A stretch of 64,000 bases of DNA from Sphingomonas pokkalii. Lineage in GTDB: Bacteria > Pseudomonadota > Alphaproteobacteria > Sphingomonadales > Sphingomonadaceae. Position 1 is the first letter of the stretch. Each line of letters starts with the position of its first letter. Below are positions 44,520-53,878 of this stretch, piece after piece. Under the pieces are notes generated by a model. It saw only the letters and a list, made by a program, of their open reading frames with translations, searched no databases and had not been told where the DNA came from. The DNA lies in NCBI RefSeq assembly GCF_003096275.1, contig NZ_QENQ01000001.1:884475-948474 (forward strand), given 5' to 3'. The translations under genes and the position numbers were made by a program.

Positions 44520-45293
44520 CTAATGGGTGGTCGGCAGCGCATGGGTGTTGTCGCCGCCGATGTGGAGGTTCGTCCCCGTCGTCGAATCGGCCAGCCTGCT
44601 TGCCAGCAAGGCGGCCGCGGCGCTGAACTCCTCCGTCTTGTCGGGCTGCCGCGTGAGCCGGCCCGTGCGATTGCCTTCCTTCGACGACGGCCGTGCCGAA
44701 GGGGCGCGCTGGCCGACGGCGAGGATCGGGGCGGGGCTGATGAGGTTCGCGGTCACGCCGGTGCCTCCCAGCGAGCGGGCGAGGCTGATGGTGAGATTGG
44801 CAAGCGCCGCTGCGCTCGCCTGGAAATCGGGGATATCGGCGGAGGGCAGGAAAGGGCTGGCCCCGCTGAGGTTGATGATGCGGCCCCAGCCCTTGCGGCG
44901 CATCGCCGGAACGAAGGCGCGGATCGTCCGCACGGCGCTCAGCACATTGGTCGCATAGCACCGCTCCCAGCCCAGTTCGGGGGTCGAAAGCCAGTCCGGC
45001 GCATCGTCTCCCTGCTCGAACGCCGTGTTCACCAGAATGTCGATGTCGCCCCGCGCCGCGACTTCGGCAACGATCGCGGCGGCGCCTTCGGGCGTCGAAA
45101 GATCGCCGACCACGCGTTCGGCGCTTCCCCCGTCGCCGATGATCGCGCTCGCCGTCTGGTCGACGCTGCGGCGGTCCAGGCCATGAATGACGATCTGGAC
45201 GCCTTCGGCCGAAAGCCGTTGCGCCACGGCCTTGCCGATTCCGCTGCTGCTGGCCGTGACCAGCGCCCGCTTTCCTTCAATTCCCAGCTTCAT
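44520..45293 (-). CDS. SDR family protein lacking the catalytic Tyr and Lys
   Basis: The 257-residue protein has the SDR fold: cofactor loop TASSSGIG (13-20) and Ser143 in NLSGAS. The usual YxxxK is F157 and A161 (DFQASAAAL), confirmed by reading the bases around 44810-44830, and NNAG reads NTAF. Two of the residues needed for proton transfer are therefore missing. It may bind NAD(P) as a regulator, scaffold or partner, or catalyse by another route. It sits between the DUF1330 gene and the CYP101-like P450 in one operon. A pseudogene is less likely because the frame is intact. Confidence 0.85.
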   Translation of the reverse strand: MKLGIEGKRALVTASSSGIGKAVAQRLSAEGVQIVIHGLDRRSVDQTASAIIGDGGSAERVVGDLSTPEGAAAIVAEVAARGDIDILVNTAFEQGDDAPDWLSTPELGWERCYATNVLSAVRTIRAFVPAMRRKGWGRIINLSGASPFLPSADIPDFQASAAALANLTISLARSLGGTGVTANLISPAPILAVGQRAPSARPSSKEGNRTGRLTRQPDKTEEFSAAAALLASRLADSTTGTNLHIGGDNTHALPTTH

Positions 45294-45344
45294 GGCCGCC
45301 CCCGGTGCCTGCAGACCAGATCCGTTATGCGCGCGAGGCCCGGA

Positions 45345-45644
45345 TCAATCCGATCGGCCGTCGAAAATCAGAATCTCGGTTTTGGAGTGGCGGTTCCGCA
45401 ATTCGACGTACGGGCGGTATTCTTCCGAGTTCAGGAAGTCCCTGATCGCCTCGCGCGACGGAAAAATGAAGGTTCCGATGCCGGTGGGTATCGGCATCTC
45501 GCCTTCGGGCCGCTCGATGATGCCGGCCGAAACGAAATCATAGTCGCCGCCATATTTGCGGACGATCTGGGGAACGTTGGCAGAATATTCGCCGATCCAG
45601 CTGAAGTCTTCGGCATACAGCATGGCGATCATATGGGCGGACAT
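45345..45644 (-). CDS. DUF1330 domain protein
   Basis: The 99-residue protein fits the DUF1330 (dimeric alpha/beta barrel) family: VPQIVRKYGGDYDFVSAGIIERPEGE, FPSREAIRDFLNSEEYRPYVELRNRHSKT and a terminal ILIFDG (each a landmark of the family). The fold is shared with small monooxygenases and isomerases, but a defined activity is not known to me. It lies between the epoxide hydrolase and the degenerate SDR in the same operon, 42 bases after the hydrolase. Confidence 0.82.
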   Translation of the reverse strand: MSAHMIAMLYAEDFSWIGEYSANVPQIVRKYGGDYDFVSAGIIERPEGEMPIPTGIGTFIFPSREAIRDFLNSEEYRPYVELRNRHSKTEILIFDGRSD

Positions 45645-45686
45645 GGCGTGTTCTTTCTCTTCGAGGTTGAGCGGAGCGCGGTGTTG

Positions 45687-46877
45687 TCAAGGCGATGGAT
45701 GCGTCCCGGCTTTCGGCGGCGCGGCGATGGTTTCTGCAAAGGTGCGAAGATCGGCCGCGAACGCCTGGGGCTGCTCCATCGCGGCGAAGTGTCCGCCGCG
45801 CGGCATCGGTGTCCAGCGAACGATGTTGTAGCTCTTTTCCGCCAGGCTTCGGGGCGGCGGCGAGAACACCGGATCGGGGAACGCCGCGACCGCCGTCGGC
45901 GTCGTGACGGGATGTTCGAGCAGCACCGCGTTATCGTGGGTATTTCCCAGATAAATCCAGGTCGACGTGGTCATGCTGCCGGTCGCGACGTAAAGCATCA
46001 CGTTGGTCAGCAGGCGGTCGATCGAATGGACTGCCTCCAGGTCCGGTGTGCCGTCGACATGCGGCAGGTCCGACCATGCGACGAATTTCTCCAGCATCCA
46101 GGCGGCCGCCCCGACCGGGCTGTCCTCCAGCGCGAAGCCGAGCGTCTGCGGCTTGGTGCGCTGGAGCTGGGCATAGGCACCTTCGCTGTCGCGCGAGCGG
46201 GCCTGTTCGGCGCGATAGGCCTTTTCCGCTTCGGTTTCCGCGCGTGCGCCGCCATGGCTCAGTATCGCCATGTTGAGGTGCAGCCCGATACAGGCCTGAG
46301 GATAGTCGTGCGCGATCCAGCTGCCGATCGCGCTGCCCCAGTCGCCGCCCTGGACGATATAGTGTTCATAACCGAGGGTGCGGGTCATCAGATGGTGCAT
46401 CATGCCGGCGATCGTCCGGGCACCGATCGGGGCGCGGAGCTTGTCGGAGAAGGCGAAGCCCGGCAGCGACGGGATTACGAGATCGAACGCGTCCGCGGCC
46501 GTGCCGCCAAATCGTTCGGGATGGGCCAGCCGTGGCGCGACGTCGCGAAATTCGGCGAAAGAACCCGGCCAGCCATGGAGAAGAAGGATCGGCAGACGCG
46601 TCGCGCCGGCCTGGCTTCGCAGATGCACGAAATGAAGCCGCCCCTGATCGGTCTCCGCCCGGAACTGGGGCAGGCCGTTGAGCGCAGCTTCCTCGGCGCG
46701 CCAGTCATAGCCGTTCGCCCAATGGTCGACGATGCGACGAAGTGTGTCCTTCGCCATCCCTGCACCCCAGCCGCCCGCGTCCGGAACGCTGTCCCACGGA
46801 AAGGCACGCACACGATCCTGAATCCAGGAGAGCCGCGATTCCGCAATGGCGATCGTGAACGGCACCGCCGTGGGCAT
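45687..46877 (-). CDS. Epoxide hydrolase (microsomal/juvenile hormone type)
   Basis: The 396-residue alpha/beta hydrolase has the N-terminal EHN domain (residues 1 to about 110), the oxyanion motif HGWP (101-104) and the nucleophile Asp179 in GGDWGS; the general-base His is in PRGGHFAAME. It should open an epoxide to a diol. The ATG at 46877 has AAGGAGAG upstream, chosen over earlier codons. It heads the operon with DUF1330, SDR, P450 and TetR genes. A P450-made epoxide could be its substrate, which would explain the grouping. Confidence 0.93.
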   Translation of the reverse strand: MPTAVPFTIAIAESRLSWIQDRVRAFPWDSVPDAGGWGAGMAKDTLRRIVDHWANGYDWRAEEAALNGLPQFRAETDQGRLHFVHLRSQAGATRLPILLLHGWPGSFAEFRDVAPRLAHPERFGGTAADAFDLVIPSLPGFAFSDKLRAPIGARTIAGMMHHLMTRTLGYEHYIVQGGDWGSAIGSWIAHDYPQACIGLHLNMAILSHGGARAETEAEKAYRAEQARSRDSEGAYAQLQRTKPQTLGFALEDSPVGAAAWMLEKFVAWSDLPHVDGTPDLEAVHSIDRLLTNVMLYVATGSMTTSTWIYLGNTHDNAVLLEHPVTTPTAVAAFPDPVFSPPPRSLAEKSYNIVRWTPMPRGGHFAAMEQPQAFAADLRTFAETIAAPPKAGTHPSP

Positions 46878-47230
46878 GGGCTCTCCTTGTCTTGTACGTC
46901 CTTTAGGCTGTTTGATTGCCTCTGCGGGCAGGCGGGCGCCAGCCGGTGCAGCGAATATCATAAGGGTGAAGGCGGGTGCCGTTCACCGTTCGGCGTGAAC
47001 GGTTTCTCCGCGCTAAATCATGCACCGGATGAATGACGGCCATGGAGCCGCATCGGCGTTGACCCGGGGGAACTGCCCGGCCAGCTTGCATTCGGAACGA
47101 TCGGTGCATTGCAAGGGGCAGCTGCCACGCTCGCGGGAGCGTGACGCCTGTCCTGCCATATGTTCTGGACCGTCCGGGCACGGCCGGGATCCCATGATTT
47201 CGGGTCGGAAAGTAGAGTGAGGAGAGGTCG
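46878..47230. promoter_or_regulatory. Divergent control region, epoxide hydrolase operon and SDR gene
   Basis: The 353-base gap has the palindrome at 46979-47002 and a leader hairpin CACGCTC-gcgg-GAGCGTG at 47126-47143. No gene is supported here. Confidence 0.5.
46979..47002. promoter_or_regulatory. Perfect palindromic operator between divergent operons
   Basis: CCGTTCAC (46979-46986) and GTGAACGG (46995-47002) are exact inverted repeats around an 8-base spacer, about 100 bases before the epoxide hydrolase start and 230 before the SDR start. Position and symmetry fit a TetR-family site serving both directions. Confidence 0.65.
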
Positions 47231-48112
47231 ATGCTGGACGAAAAAGCCAATCTGAATGGCAAGGTCGCGGCGCTGCTTGGTGGCGGTGGCGGGATCGGTG
47301 CGGCGGCCACGCTGGGACTGGCGCGCATGGGGGTCGACATTGCCGTGTTCGACAAGGACGGCGCGGCGCTTGCGGAGACCAAGGCTGCCGTCGAGGCGCT
47401 GGGGCGCCGCTGTCTCGCGTTCGAAGGCGACGTCCTTTCCAGCGACAATGTGCGCGATTTCTACGCCGAGACCGGGGCGGCGTTCGATCGCCTGGATATC
47501 GTCGTCAACGTCGCGGGCGGCGTGCGGCAGCGCGATTTCCTTACCGGCACGGACGAGCAGGACGCGGAGGATATCCGACGCAATTTCGGCTATGTCATCC
47601 AGTCGATCCGTCTCGCGGTGCCGCTGATCGAGCGGCGCACGACCGGCGGCAGCATCATCAATTTCACCACGATCGAGGCCTATCGCGGGGCCGCCACCTT
47701 CTCGGTCTATGCCGGTGCCAAGGCCGCGAACGCCAATCTTCGCCGCGCGCTCGCCGTCGAGTTCGCCCGCCGCAACATTCGGGTCAACGAAATCACGCCG
47801 GATACCACGCCGAGCAACGGCAACGCCAACGCGCTGCTGCCGGAACTGACCGCCGTGATGATGGAGACGCCGCCCGAGGTGATCGAAAAGGCGATGGCCA
47901 TGTACATCCCCCGGGGAACCGCGGCGACTCCCGACGACCTGGCCGACACGGTGGTGTTCCTGGCTTCGGACCTGTCGCGTTCGATCACCGGCGTGAACAT
48001 CAATGTCGATGGCGGCACCTCCGCGGCATCGGGCTTCATCGATTGGCCGGGGGGTGGCTATTGCCCGGCGCCGCTGGGCGATTCCATCAAGCTTCTCTTC
48101 CCCGGCCATTGA
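47231..48112 (+). CDS. Short-chain dehydrogenase/reductase with Thr in place of catalytic Ser
   Basis: The 293-residue SDR has the cofactor loop LGGGGGIG (16-23, a Gly-rich variant of TGxxxGIG), NVAGG, and YSVYAGAKAA with Tyr160 and Lys164. The catalytic Ser position reads Thr (NFTTIEAY), so activity is possible but may be altered. GAGGAGAGG precedes the start at 47231. It is divergent from the epoxide hydrolase operon and may share its operator. C-terminal residues extend past the usual end (WPGGGYCPAP). Substrate unknown. Confidence 0.87.
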   Translation: MLDEKANLNGKVAALLGGGGGIGAAATLGLARMGVDIAVFDKDGAALAETKAAVEALGRRCLAFEGDVLSSDNVRDFYAETGAAFDRLDIVVNVAGGVRQRDFLTGTDEQDAEDIRRNFGYVIQSIRLAVPLIERRTTGGSIINFTTIEAYRGAATFSVYAGAKAANANLRRALAVEFARRNIRVNEITPDTTPSNGNANALLPELTAVMMETPPEVIEKAMAMYIPRGTAATPDDLADTVVFLASDLSRSITGVNINVDGGTSAASGFIDWPGGGYCPAPLGDSIKLLFPGH

Positions 48113-48180
48113 TCCCGCGCGCCGGCGGCTTGGGCTGCCGGCGCGATCGGATCGCGCCGTTTTGGTTGGGGCGGTGCCGG

Positions 48181-48603
48181 TCAGTCGGCGCCGCCCCTTC
48201 CCACGATGGCTTCGATCGGGTGGCCGATGATGTTGGCCAGGCGCCACTGCGCGCCGTCATGATGCACGGTGTAGGTGCCGCCGGTCGTTTCGGTTTCGCG
48301 GCCATCGCCGAAATGCCGGACGACCTCGACGCCCGCCAGCGCGGCATCGGCCCCCAGCATCCGGACAGTGCAGGCGACGAGCTCGCTTCGTTCGAACCCC
48401 TGCGCCAGAAGCCCGTCCCGCATCGCGTGCATCCGCGTGATGAAGTCCTCTGCCGTGAAGGCGGTCGCGATTCCGGTGCCGATGATCCACGAAAAGGGGA
48501 AGTGATAGGAAGCGGCGGCGGCGGTGAAGTCGCCGGAATTGAACTTCTCGATATAGTCGAACAAGAGCGCTTGAACGGCGGCGACGGAATCCTGATCGGT
48601 CAT
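48181..48603 (-). CDS. SnoaL-like/NTF2-fold protein
   Basis: The 140-residue protein is of NTF2/SnoaL or DUF4440 size and pattern: LLFDYIEKFNSGDFTAAAASYHFPFSW at the start and GGTYTVHHDGAQWRLANIIGHP near the end (shown as landmarks). Members are small isomerases, cyclases, hydratases or dimeric accessory proteins; ketosteroid isomerase shares the fold. The ATG at 48603 has GGGAG upstream. It is divergent from the acyl-CoA ligase at 48884. A delta-5-3-ketosteroid isomerase-like function would fit the cluster but no catalytic Asp/Tyr pair could be placed. Confidence 0.75.
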   Translation of the reverse strand: MTDQDSVAAVQALLFDYIEKFNSGDFTAAAASYHFPFSWIIGTGIATAFTAEDFITRMHAMRDGLLAQGFERSELVACTVRMLGADAALAGVEVVRHFGDGRETETTGGTYTVHHDGAQWRLANIIGHPIEAIVGRGGAD

Positions 48604-48883
48604 CGGTGAAGCTCCCTGGGCAAGCCAATCTGCCTGAGCGGCTCTTGTGCCCGAGCATGGGAGCATCGCAATCGTGCCGCGCGCAGAACCGCGCTCGCGG
48701 CGCGCCTTATCAACCCGCTGATTTCGAACCGCGGCGGTCCGCGAGAAGGATGTGCTGCGGCGATTCGGTTTCTATAGACTGGCGGCGCCTCTCGCACGCG
48801 GGATTTGGGGTGGCATCCTGGCGGCCGATGGGCGGTGCCAGGACCGGGCCCGCAGGTGCAACACAGCAACAGACGGTGGCATC

Positions 48884-50455
48884 ATGGACGATCCTTCACT
48901 CTATCATCGGTTCCAGCAGACGGTTGCTATCCATGGGGAGCGTGTCGCGATCACGGAGGGTGAGGCGCACCTGACCTACCGTGCGCTCGAACAGGCGAGC
49001 CGCGAGGTGGCGGCGGCGCTGATCGGGCTGGGGATCGAGCGCGGCGACCGCGTCGCGATCTGGGCCGTCAACCGCACGGAATGGGTGATCGCGGCATTGG
49101 GGATCCAGGCGGCGGGCGGCGTGCTGGTTCCGGTCGGCACCCGGCTGCGCGGCCGCGAAGTGGCGGGGATATTGAACGATGCCGGCGCCAGGCTGATCTT
49201 CTGTGATCCCGGGTTCGGCGATTTCGACTTTGTCGAGGCCCTGCTGGCGCAGGATCTGCCGGCGCTGGAGCGGATCGTTTTCTTCGAGGAGGGGGCCCGG
49301 CCCGAAGGCGACCGGCTGCAGTCGCTCGCTGCGCTTCGCGCTTCGCCGCACCGCGTTGACGATGCCGTGCTCGACGCCCGTATCGCCGCCGGCTCGGGCG
49401 CCGATCTTTCGGACATCATTTTCACCTCGGGCACCACCGGGCGCCCCAAGGGGGTGTTGACCACGCATCGCAAGAGCTTGATCGCCTGCGACATCCAGCT
49501 CGCCGAAATCAACCGCTTCACGCCGGACGACGTGTTCGCGGTCACCTTTCCGTTCGCGCACAATGCCGGTTATCGTGCCGGTTGGCAGGCGTCGTTGCTG
49601 AATGGCGTGCGCATCATCCCTGCCCGCACGTTCGATGCAGGCGCCTTGCTCCGCCTGATCGAGAAGGAGGGCGTGACGATGCTGCCCACGGCGCCGCCCG
49701 TCGCGCAGGCACTGCTCGATCACCCCGATCGCGCGAGCACGAATCTGTCCAGCCTGAAGATGATGGCGGTCGGCGGAACCGTCGTACCCGTCCGCCTGAT
49801 CGAGGACATGCGCGCGCAGCTTGGGACCGGCACCATCGTGCAGACCGGATATGGCCTTACCGAAGCGGCCGGTTCGCTCACGATCACCCATGACGACGAT
49901 CCGCCCGAAGTGATCGCCACCACGGTGGGCCACCCGCTGAGCAACATCGAGATGAAGATCCTCGATGCGGCGTACCGGGAAGTGCCGCTCGGCACCGTGG
50001 GGGAAGTGGCGGTGCGGGGGCCGCAGATCACGCCCGGCTATCTCGACAATCCCGAAGCCACGGCAGCAGCGTTCACCGAGGACGGCTTTCTCCTCACCGG
50101 CGACGCGGGCTGGCTCGATGCGGCCGGGAACCTGCACCTTACGGACCGCATCAAGGACATGTATCTGGTGGGCGGCTTCAACTGTTATCCTGCGGAGATC
50201 GAGCGCATCCTGGCGCAGATGCCCGGGATCGCGGCGGTTGCGGTGATCGGGGTGGAAGATCAGCGCCTGGGGCAGGTGGGCCTTGCTTTCGTCGTCCCGG
50301 AGAAGGGCACGGCGCTGGCCGAGGCCGACGTGATCGCCTGGTGCAAGGCGGAAATGGCGAACTACAAGGTGCCGCGGTCCGTCCGCTTCCTGGATGCGCT
50401 GCCGCTCAATGCCACCGGCAAGATCGCCAAGATGGATCTGAGGGCGATGGCCTGA
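48884..50455 (+). CDS. Acyl-CoA synthetase (AMP-forming), FadD3-like
   Basis: The 523-residue ANL ligase has the P-loop TSGTTGRPKG at 181-190, GYGLTEAAGS as motif A5, TGDAGWLDAAGNL and TDRIKDMYLVGGFNCYPAEIE at the hinge, and NATGKIAKMDLR with the C-terminal catalytic Lys. It activates an acid to its CoA thioester; the pattern is close to FadD3-type ligases of steroid ring degradation. The ATG at 48884 has only a weak ribosome site. It heads a run of ligase, thioesterase, hydratase, thiolase and etfB on the plus strand. Confidence 0.92.
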   Translation: MDDPSLYHRFQQTVAIHGERVAITEGEAHLTYRALEQASREVAAALIGLGIERGDRVAIWAVNRTEWVIAALGIQAAGGVLVPVGTRLRGREVAGILNDAGARLIFCDPGFGDFDFVEALLAQDLPALERIVFFEEGARPEGDRLQSLAALRASPHRVDDAVLDARIAAGSGADLSDIIFTSGTTGRPKGVLTTHRKSLIACDIQLAEINRFTPDDVFAVTFPFAHNAGYRAGWQASLLNGVRIIPARTFDAGALLRLIEKEGVTMLPTAPPVAQALLDHPDRASTNLSSLKMMAVGGTVVPVRLIEDMRAQLGTGTIVQTGYGLTEAAGSLTITHDDDPPEVIATTVGHPLSNIEMKILDAAYREVPLGTVGEVAVRGPQITPGYLDNPEATAAAFTEDGFLLTGDAGWLDAAGNLHLTDRIKDMYLVGGFNCYPAEIERILAQMPGIAAVAVIGVEDQRLGQVGLAFVVPEKGTALAEADVIAWCKAEMANYKVPRSVRFLDALPLNATGKIAKMDLRAMA

Positions 50456-50532
50456 AGCCCCTGGAACCTCAGGATGGCGGCTGCGCACGCGGCTTGCCGG
50501 CGACCAAGCACAGCAACGAAGTGGAGACAGGC

Positions 50533-51435
50533 ATGGCCGCACAGAAACCGAGCGCGATCGCCGAGGCCTTGCCGGGGGCGGACGCGATCCGCCTGCTCGA
50601 ATTCGTGCAGGTCGGGCCGGATCGCTTCTGCAACCGGTTCAGCGAAATCGCGCGCAACGATCATCTGTTCGGCGGCCAGGTGCTTGCCCAGGCGCTGGCG
50701 GCGGCGAGCCGGACGGTGGAGGGGCGTCGCTGCCATTCGATGCACGCCTATTTCCTGCGTGCCGGATCGGCGCGGCGAAGCATCGCGTTCGACGTCGAGC
50801 GGACCCGCGACGGCGGCCGTTTCTCGACCCGCCGCGTCGTGGCGAGCCAGGGCGACCGGGCGATCTTCCACATGGAATGTTCCTTTCACGATGCCGAATC
50901 CGGCCTTGCGCATCAGGTTGCGACGCTGCCGGATGTGCCGCCGCCGGAAAGCCTGGCGGATATCGCCGCGATGCCGGTGGAGGGCGAGATGGACGGGCTC
51001 GGCAACATCGTGGTGGCGGCAAGGCTTTTCCCGCTGTTGCAAGTCCGCCTGGTCGACCATGAACGAATGCGCGCGCCGGACCCTTCCGCGCACCGCCAGT
51101 TCTGGGTTCGCGTTCCGAGTGCTGCCGGCTGCGACGATCCTGCCATCCAGCAGGCGCTGCTGGCCTATCTGTCGGACTTTCTATTCTCGGGCGCGGCGTT
51201 GCTGCCGCACCCTATCCAATATCGTTCCCCGCGCCTATCGGTGGCGAGCCTGGACCACGCCATGTGGTTTCATCACCCGCCGCACTGCGACGACTGGCTC
51301 CTCTATGATTGCGATGGTCTGCAAGCGGGGGAGGGGCGCGGCCTCACGCGCGGGCTGTTGCTCGACCGCGCCGGACGGCTGATCGCCAGCGTCGTGCAGG
51401 AAGCGCTTTTTCGCCCCAAGGCCGCGTTGGAATAG
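50533..51435 (+). CDS. Acyl-CoA thioesterase II (TesB-like)
   Basis: The 300-residue protein is a double hot-dog thioesterase: ARNDHLFGGQVLAQALAAAS in the N-terminal half and ASLDHAMWFHHPPHCDDWLLYDCD in the second half, the latter with the catalytic Asp. It hydrolyses acyl-CoAs and can relieve CoA trapping when beta-oxidation stalls on bulky intermediates. The start at 50533 follows a GGAGA site. It begins 77 bases after the ligase stop, in the same operon. Confidence 0.92.
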   Translation: MAAQKPSAIAEALPGADAIRLLEFVQVGPDRFCNRFSEIARNDHLFGGQVLAQALAAASRTVEGRRCHSMHAYFLRAGSARRSIAFDVERTRDGGRFSTRRVVASQGDRAIFHMECSFHDAESGLAHQVATLPDVPPPESLADIAAMPVEGEMDGLGNIVVAARLFPLLQVRLVDHERMRAPDPSAHRQFWVRVPSAAGCDDPAIQQALLAYLSDFLFSGAALLPHPIQYRSPRLSVASLDHAMWFHHPPHCDDWLLYDCDGLQAGEGRGLTRGLLLDRAGRLIASVVQEALFRPKAALE

Positions 51436-51557
51436 CGGCCGTCCGGCGCGGCACCCATCCCTGACATGATATCCGCGCAGACGGGGCGCGCCGCGTGGAC
51501 CGGGCATCCTATCCCGTGCAAGTCAGCGGGCTTCAAGATCCCGCCGGAGTTGCTGCG

Positions 51558-52364
51558 ATGACCGATCCGATCCTGTTCGACACGCCCGAAAAGGGTGTCC
51601 TGCGCATGACGCTCAACCGCCCCGATGTGTTGAACGCGCTGAACTGGGACATCTACACCGCGCTCCTCGGCAAGCTGGAGGAAGTGCGCGCCGATCCCGA
51701 TGTGCGGGTGGTGATCCTGACCGGAACCGGGCGCGGTTTCTGTTCGGGCCACGATCTCAAGAGCGCCGGCCCGTTCCCCCATGCGCGGGAGGGGCTGGGC
51801 AAGCCCTACGCCAATCGGCAGGGCATGTTGTGGCTGAACCGCATCCCGCTGGCGATGCGGACCCTGCCCCAGCCGATCCTCTGCGCCGTCAACGGCACGG
51901 TTGCAGGCGTGGGATATACGCTGGCGATGGCATCGGACATGTGCATCGCGGTTCGTGGTGCGAAGTTCATCAACACCATCCATAACGCTGCCACGGGTGC
52001 TGAGTTCGGTCTCTCCTATCTCGTAAGCAAGGCCGTGGGCAGCCAGCGTGCGGCCGAGATTCTGCTCACCGCCCGGCCGGTGGAAGCGGAAGAGGCGGAA
52101 CGGATCGGCCTGATCCTGCGCGCGGTGGAGCCGGACGGGCTGATGGACGAGGCGCTGACGATCGCGCGTGGCATCATGGTGAATGTGCCGCTGGGCGTCT
52201 GGCTGACGAAACAGTCGCTGTGGCTGAACCAGTCGGCCGGCAGCCTGGAAGCGGCAATCGAACTGGAGAACCGTGCGGTGATGATCGCGCAGTCCACCGA
52301 GGATGCCAAGGAGAAGCGCCAATCGTTCTGGGAGAAGCGGGCGCCGAACTTCACGCTCACCTGA
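51558..52364 (+). CDS. Enoyl-CoA hydratase/isomerase family protein
   Basis: The 268-residue crotonase-fold protein has LRMTLNRPDVLNALNW, FCSGHDLKSAG and NGTVAGVGYTLAMASDMCIA. The ATG at 51558 has GGAG eight bases upstream. It is the third crotonase-family gene in the window, so separate ones may serve successive rounds or act as isomerase. It lies between thioesterase and thiolase. Substrate unknown. Confidence 0.92.
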   Translation: MTDPILFDTPEKGVLRMTLNRPDVLNALNWDIYTALLGKLEEVRADPDVRVVILTGTGRGFCSGHDLKSAGPFPHAREGLGKPYANRQGMLWLNRIPLAMRTLPQPILCAVNGTVAGVGYTLAMASDMCIAVRGAKFINTIHNAATGAEFGLSYLVSKAVGSQRAAEILLTARPVEAEEAERIGLILRAVEPDGLMDEALTIARGIMVNVPLGVWLTKQSLWLNQSAGSLEAAIELENRAVMIAQSTEDAKEKRQSFWEKRAPNFTLT

Positions 52365-52568
52365 GCTGGTATCCACTACGGCATGTACCGCGGGGCGCGC
52401 TGATCCAGAACGCGCGCGCCGCGTCGGCCATCGCGTGGGTGATCTTTGCGCACCGCAGCATGTCCTTGCTTCCGGTTTCGCGCGCTTCTCCTTTAGATCG
52501 CCCGCACCAAAGGCCGGCTCGGCCGGCCGATGCGCGGGGGCATTCGCGCGAGAAGGAGACAAGGTCAG

Positions 52569-53762
52569 GTGGCAGAAGAAATCTTCATTCTGGCGGGCGC
52601 CCGAACGGCGATCGGCGACTTTGGTGGCGCCTTGAAGGACGTTCCTCCCGCGGATCTGGGCGCGACGGTAATCGGCGAGGCCGTCCGCCGGGCCGCGCTG
52701 TCTCCGGCCGATGTCGAGCATGTCGTGATGGGGCAGGTGATCCCGACGCTGCCGTCCGATGCCTATCTGGCACGCGTTGCGGCGGTCCGCGCCGGCATTC
52801 CTTATGCTGCGCCTGCGCTCACGCTGAACCGGCTGTGCGGCTCGGGCCTGCAGGCGGTGATCTCGGCGGCGCAGATGATCGCGCTGGGCGAGATCGGCGT
52901 GGCCGTGGCCGGTGGCGCCGAAAGCATGAGCCGCGCGCCCTATCTCGCTACCGGCATGCGCTGGGGCACCAAGATGGGCGAGACGACGATGCTCGACATG
53001 ATGGTGGGCGCGCTGTCCGATCCGTTCGACGCCGTCCATATGGGGATCACGGCGGAGAATGTCGCCGATCGCTTCGAGGTCTCGCGCGAAGCCCAGGACG
53101 CATTGGCCGCCGAAAGCCACGCCCGCGCCGCCCGCGCGATCGCCGAAGGCAGGTTCGAAACGCAGATCGTCCCTGTCGAGGTCAGCACGCGCAAGGGCAT
53201 CACGGTGTTTGCCACCGACGAGCATGTCCGCGCCGAGACGACGGCGGAAAGCCTCGCGGCGCTGCGCCCCGCCTTCCGCCGCGACGGATCGGTGACCGCG
53301 GGCAATGCCTCGGGCCTCAACGATGGCGCGGCTGCAGTGGTGCTCGCGTCGGCAAGCGCGGTCGAAGCGCGCGGCTTGCAGCCTGTGGCGCGGATCCTCG
53401 GCTGGGGGCATGCCGGTGTCGATCCGCAGATCATGGGGATCGGCCCGGTCGCAGCCGTGCCGATCGCGCTGCGCCGCGCCGGGCTGGAACTGGCCGCGAT
53501 CGACGTGATCGAGGCCAACGAAGCCTTCGCCGCCCAGGCCTGCGCGGTGGCGGCCCAATTGGGCTTCGATCCGGCCAAGGTCAATCCCAACGGCAGCGGC
53601 ATCGCGCTCGGCCATCCGATCGGCGCGACCGGTGCGATCACCCTGGTGAAAGCACTGTATGAACTGCAGCGGATCGGCGGGCGCTATGGCCTGATCACCA
53701 TGTGCATCGGCGGCGGGCAGGGTATCGCGATGGTCATCGAACGTATGGAGGCGCGCGCATGA
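52569..53762 (+). CDS. Acetyl-CoA acetyltransferase (thiolase)
   Basis: The 397-residue degradative thiolase has active-site Cys90 (NRLCGSG), His349 (GHPIGATGA) and Cys379 (MCIGGGQG), with [13 protein letters not shown] sequence before. It cleaves a 3-ketoacyl-CoA with CoA, releasing acetyl- or propionyl-CoA. The start is GTG 52569 after AAGGAG and AAGG. The stop overlaps the ATG of the truncated etfB gene by four bases (ATGA), so the two were translationally coupled before etfB was cut. Confidence 0.95.
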   Translation: MAEEIFILAGARTAIGDFGGALKDVPPADLGATVIGEAVRRAALSPADVEHVVMGQVIPTLPSDAYLARVAAVRAGIPYAAPALTLNRLCGSGLQAVISAAQMIALGEIGVAVAGGAESMSRAPYLATGMRWGTKMGETTMLDMMVGALSDPFDAVHMGITAENVADRFEVSREAQDALAAESHARAARAIAEGRFETQIVPVEVSTRKGITVFATDEHVRAETTAESLAALRPAFRRDGSVTAGNASGLNDGAAAVVLASASAVEARGLQPVARILGWGHAGVDPQIMGIGPVAAVPIALRRAGLELAAIDVIEANEAFAAQACAVAAQLGFDPAKVNPNGSGIALGHPIGATGAITLVKALYELQRIGGRYGLITMCIGGGQGIAMVIERMEARA

Positions 53763-53878
53763 AGGTCCTGGTACCGGTCAAGCGGGTGCTTGATTACAAC
53801 GTGAAGCCCCGCGTGAAAGCGGACGGGACGGGCGTCGATCTGGCGAACGTCAAGAAGAGCATGGCGGTATCACTATGA
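53759..53878 (+). pseudogene. etfB: Truncated electron transfer flavoprotein beta subunit (N-terminal 35 or so residues)
   Basis: [20 protein letters not shown] begins an EtfB chain of normally about 250 residues that passes electrons from acyl-CoA dehydrogenases to the respiratory chain. The match continues to about [10 protein letters not shown] and stops; the frame then closes at 53878. The following DNA belongs to a TraG fragment, so the gene was cut by recombination at about 53861-53868. Without etfB (and etfA) here, the pathway depends on ETF encoded elsewhere. Confidence 0.88.
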
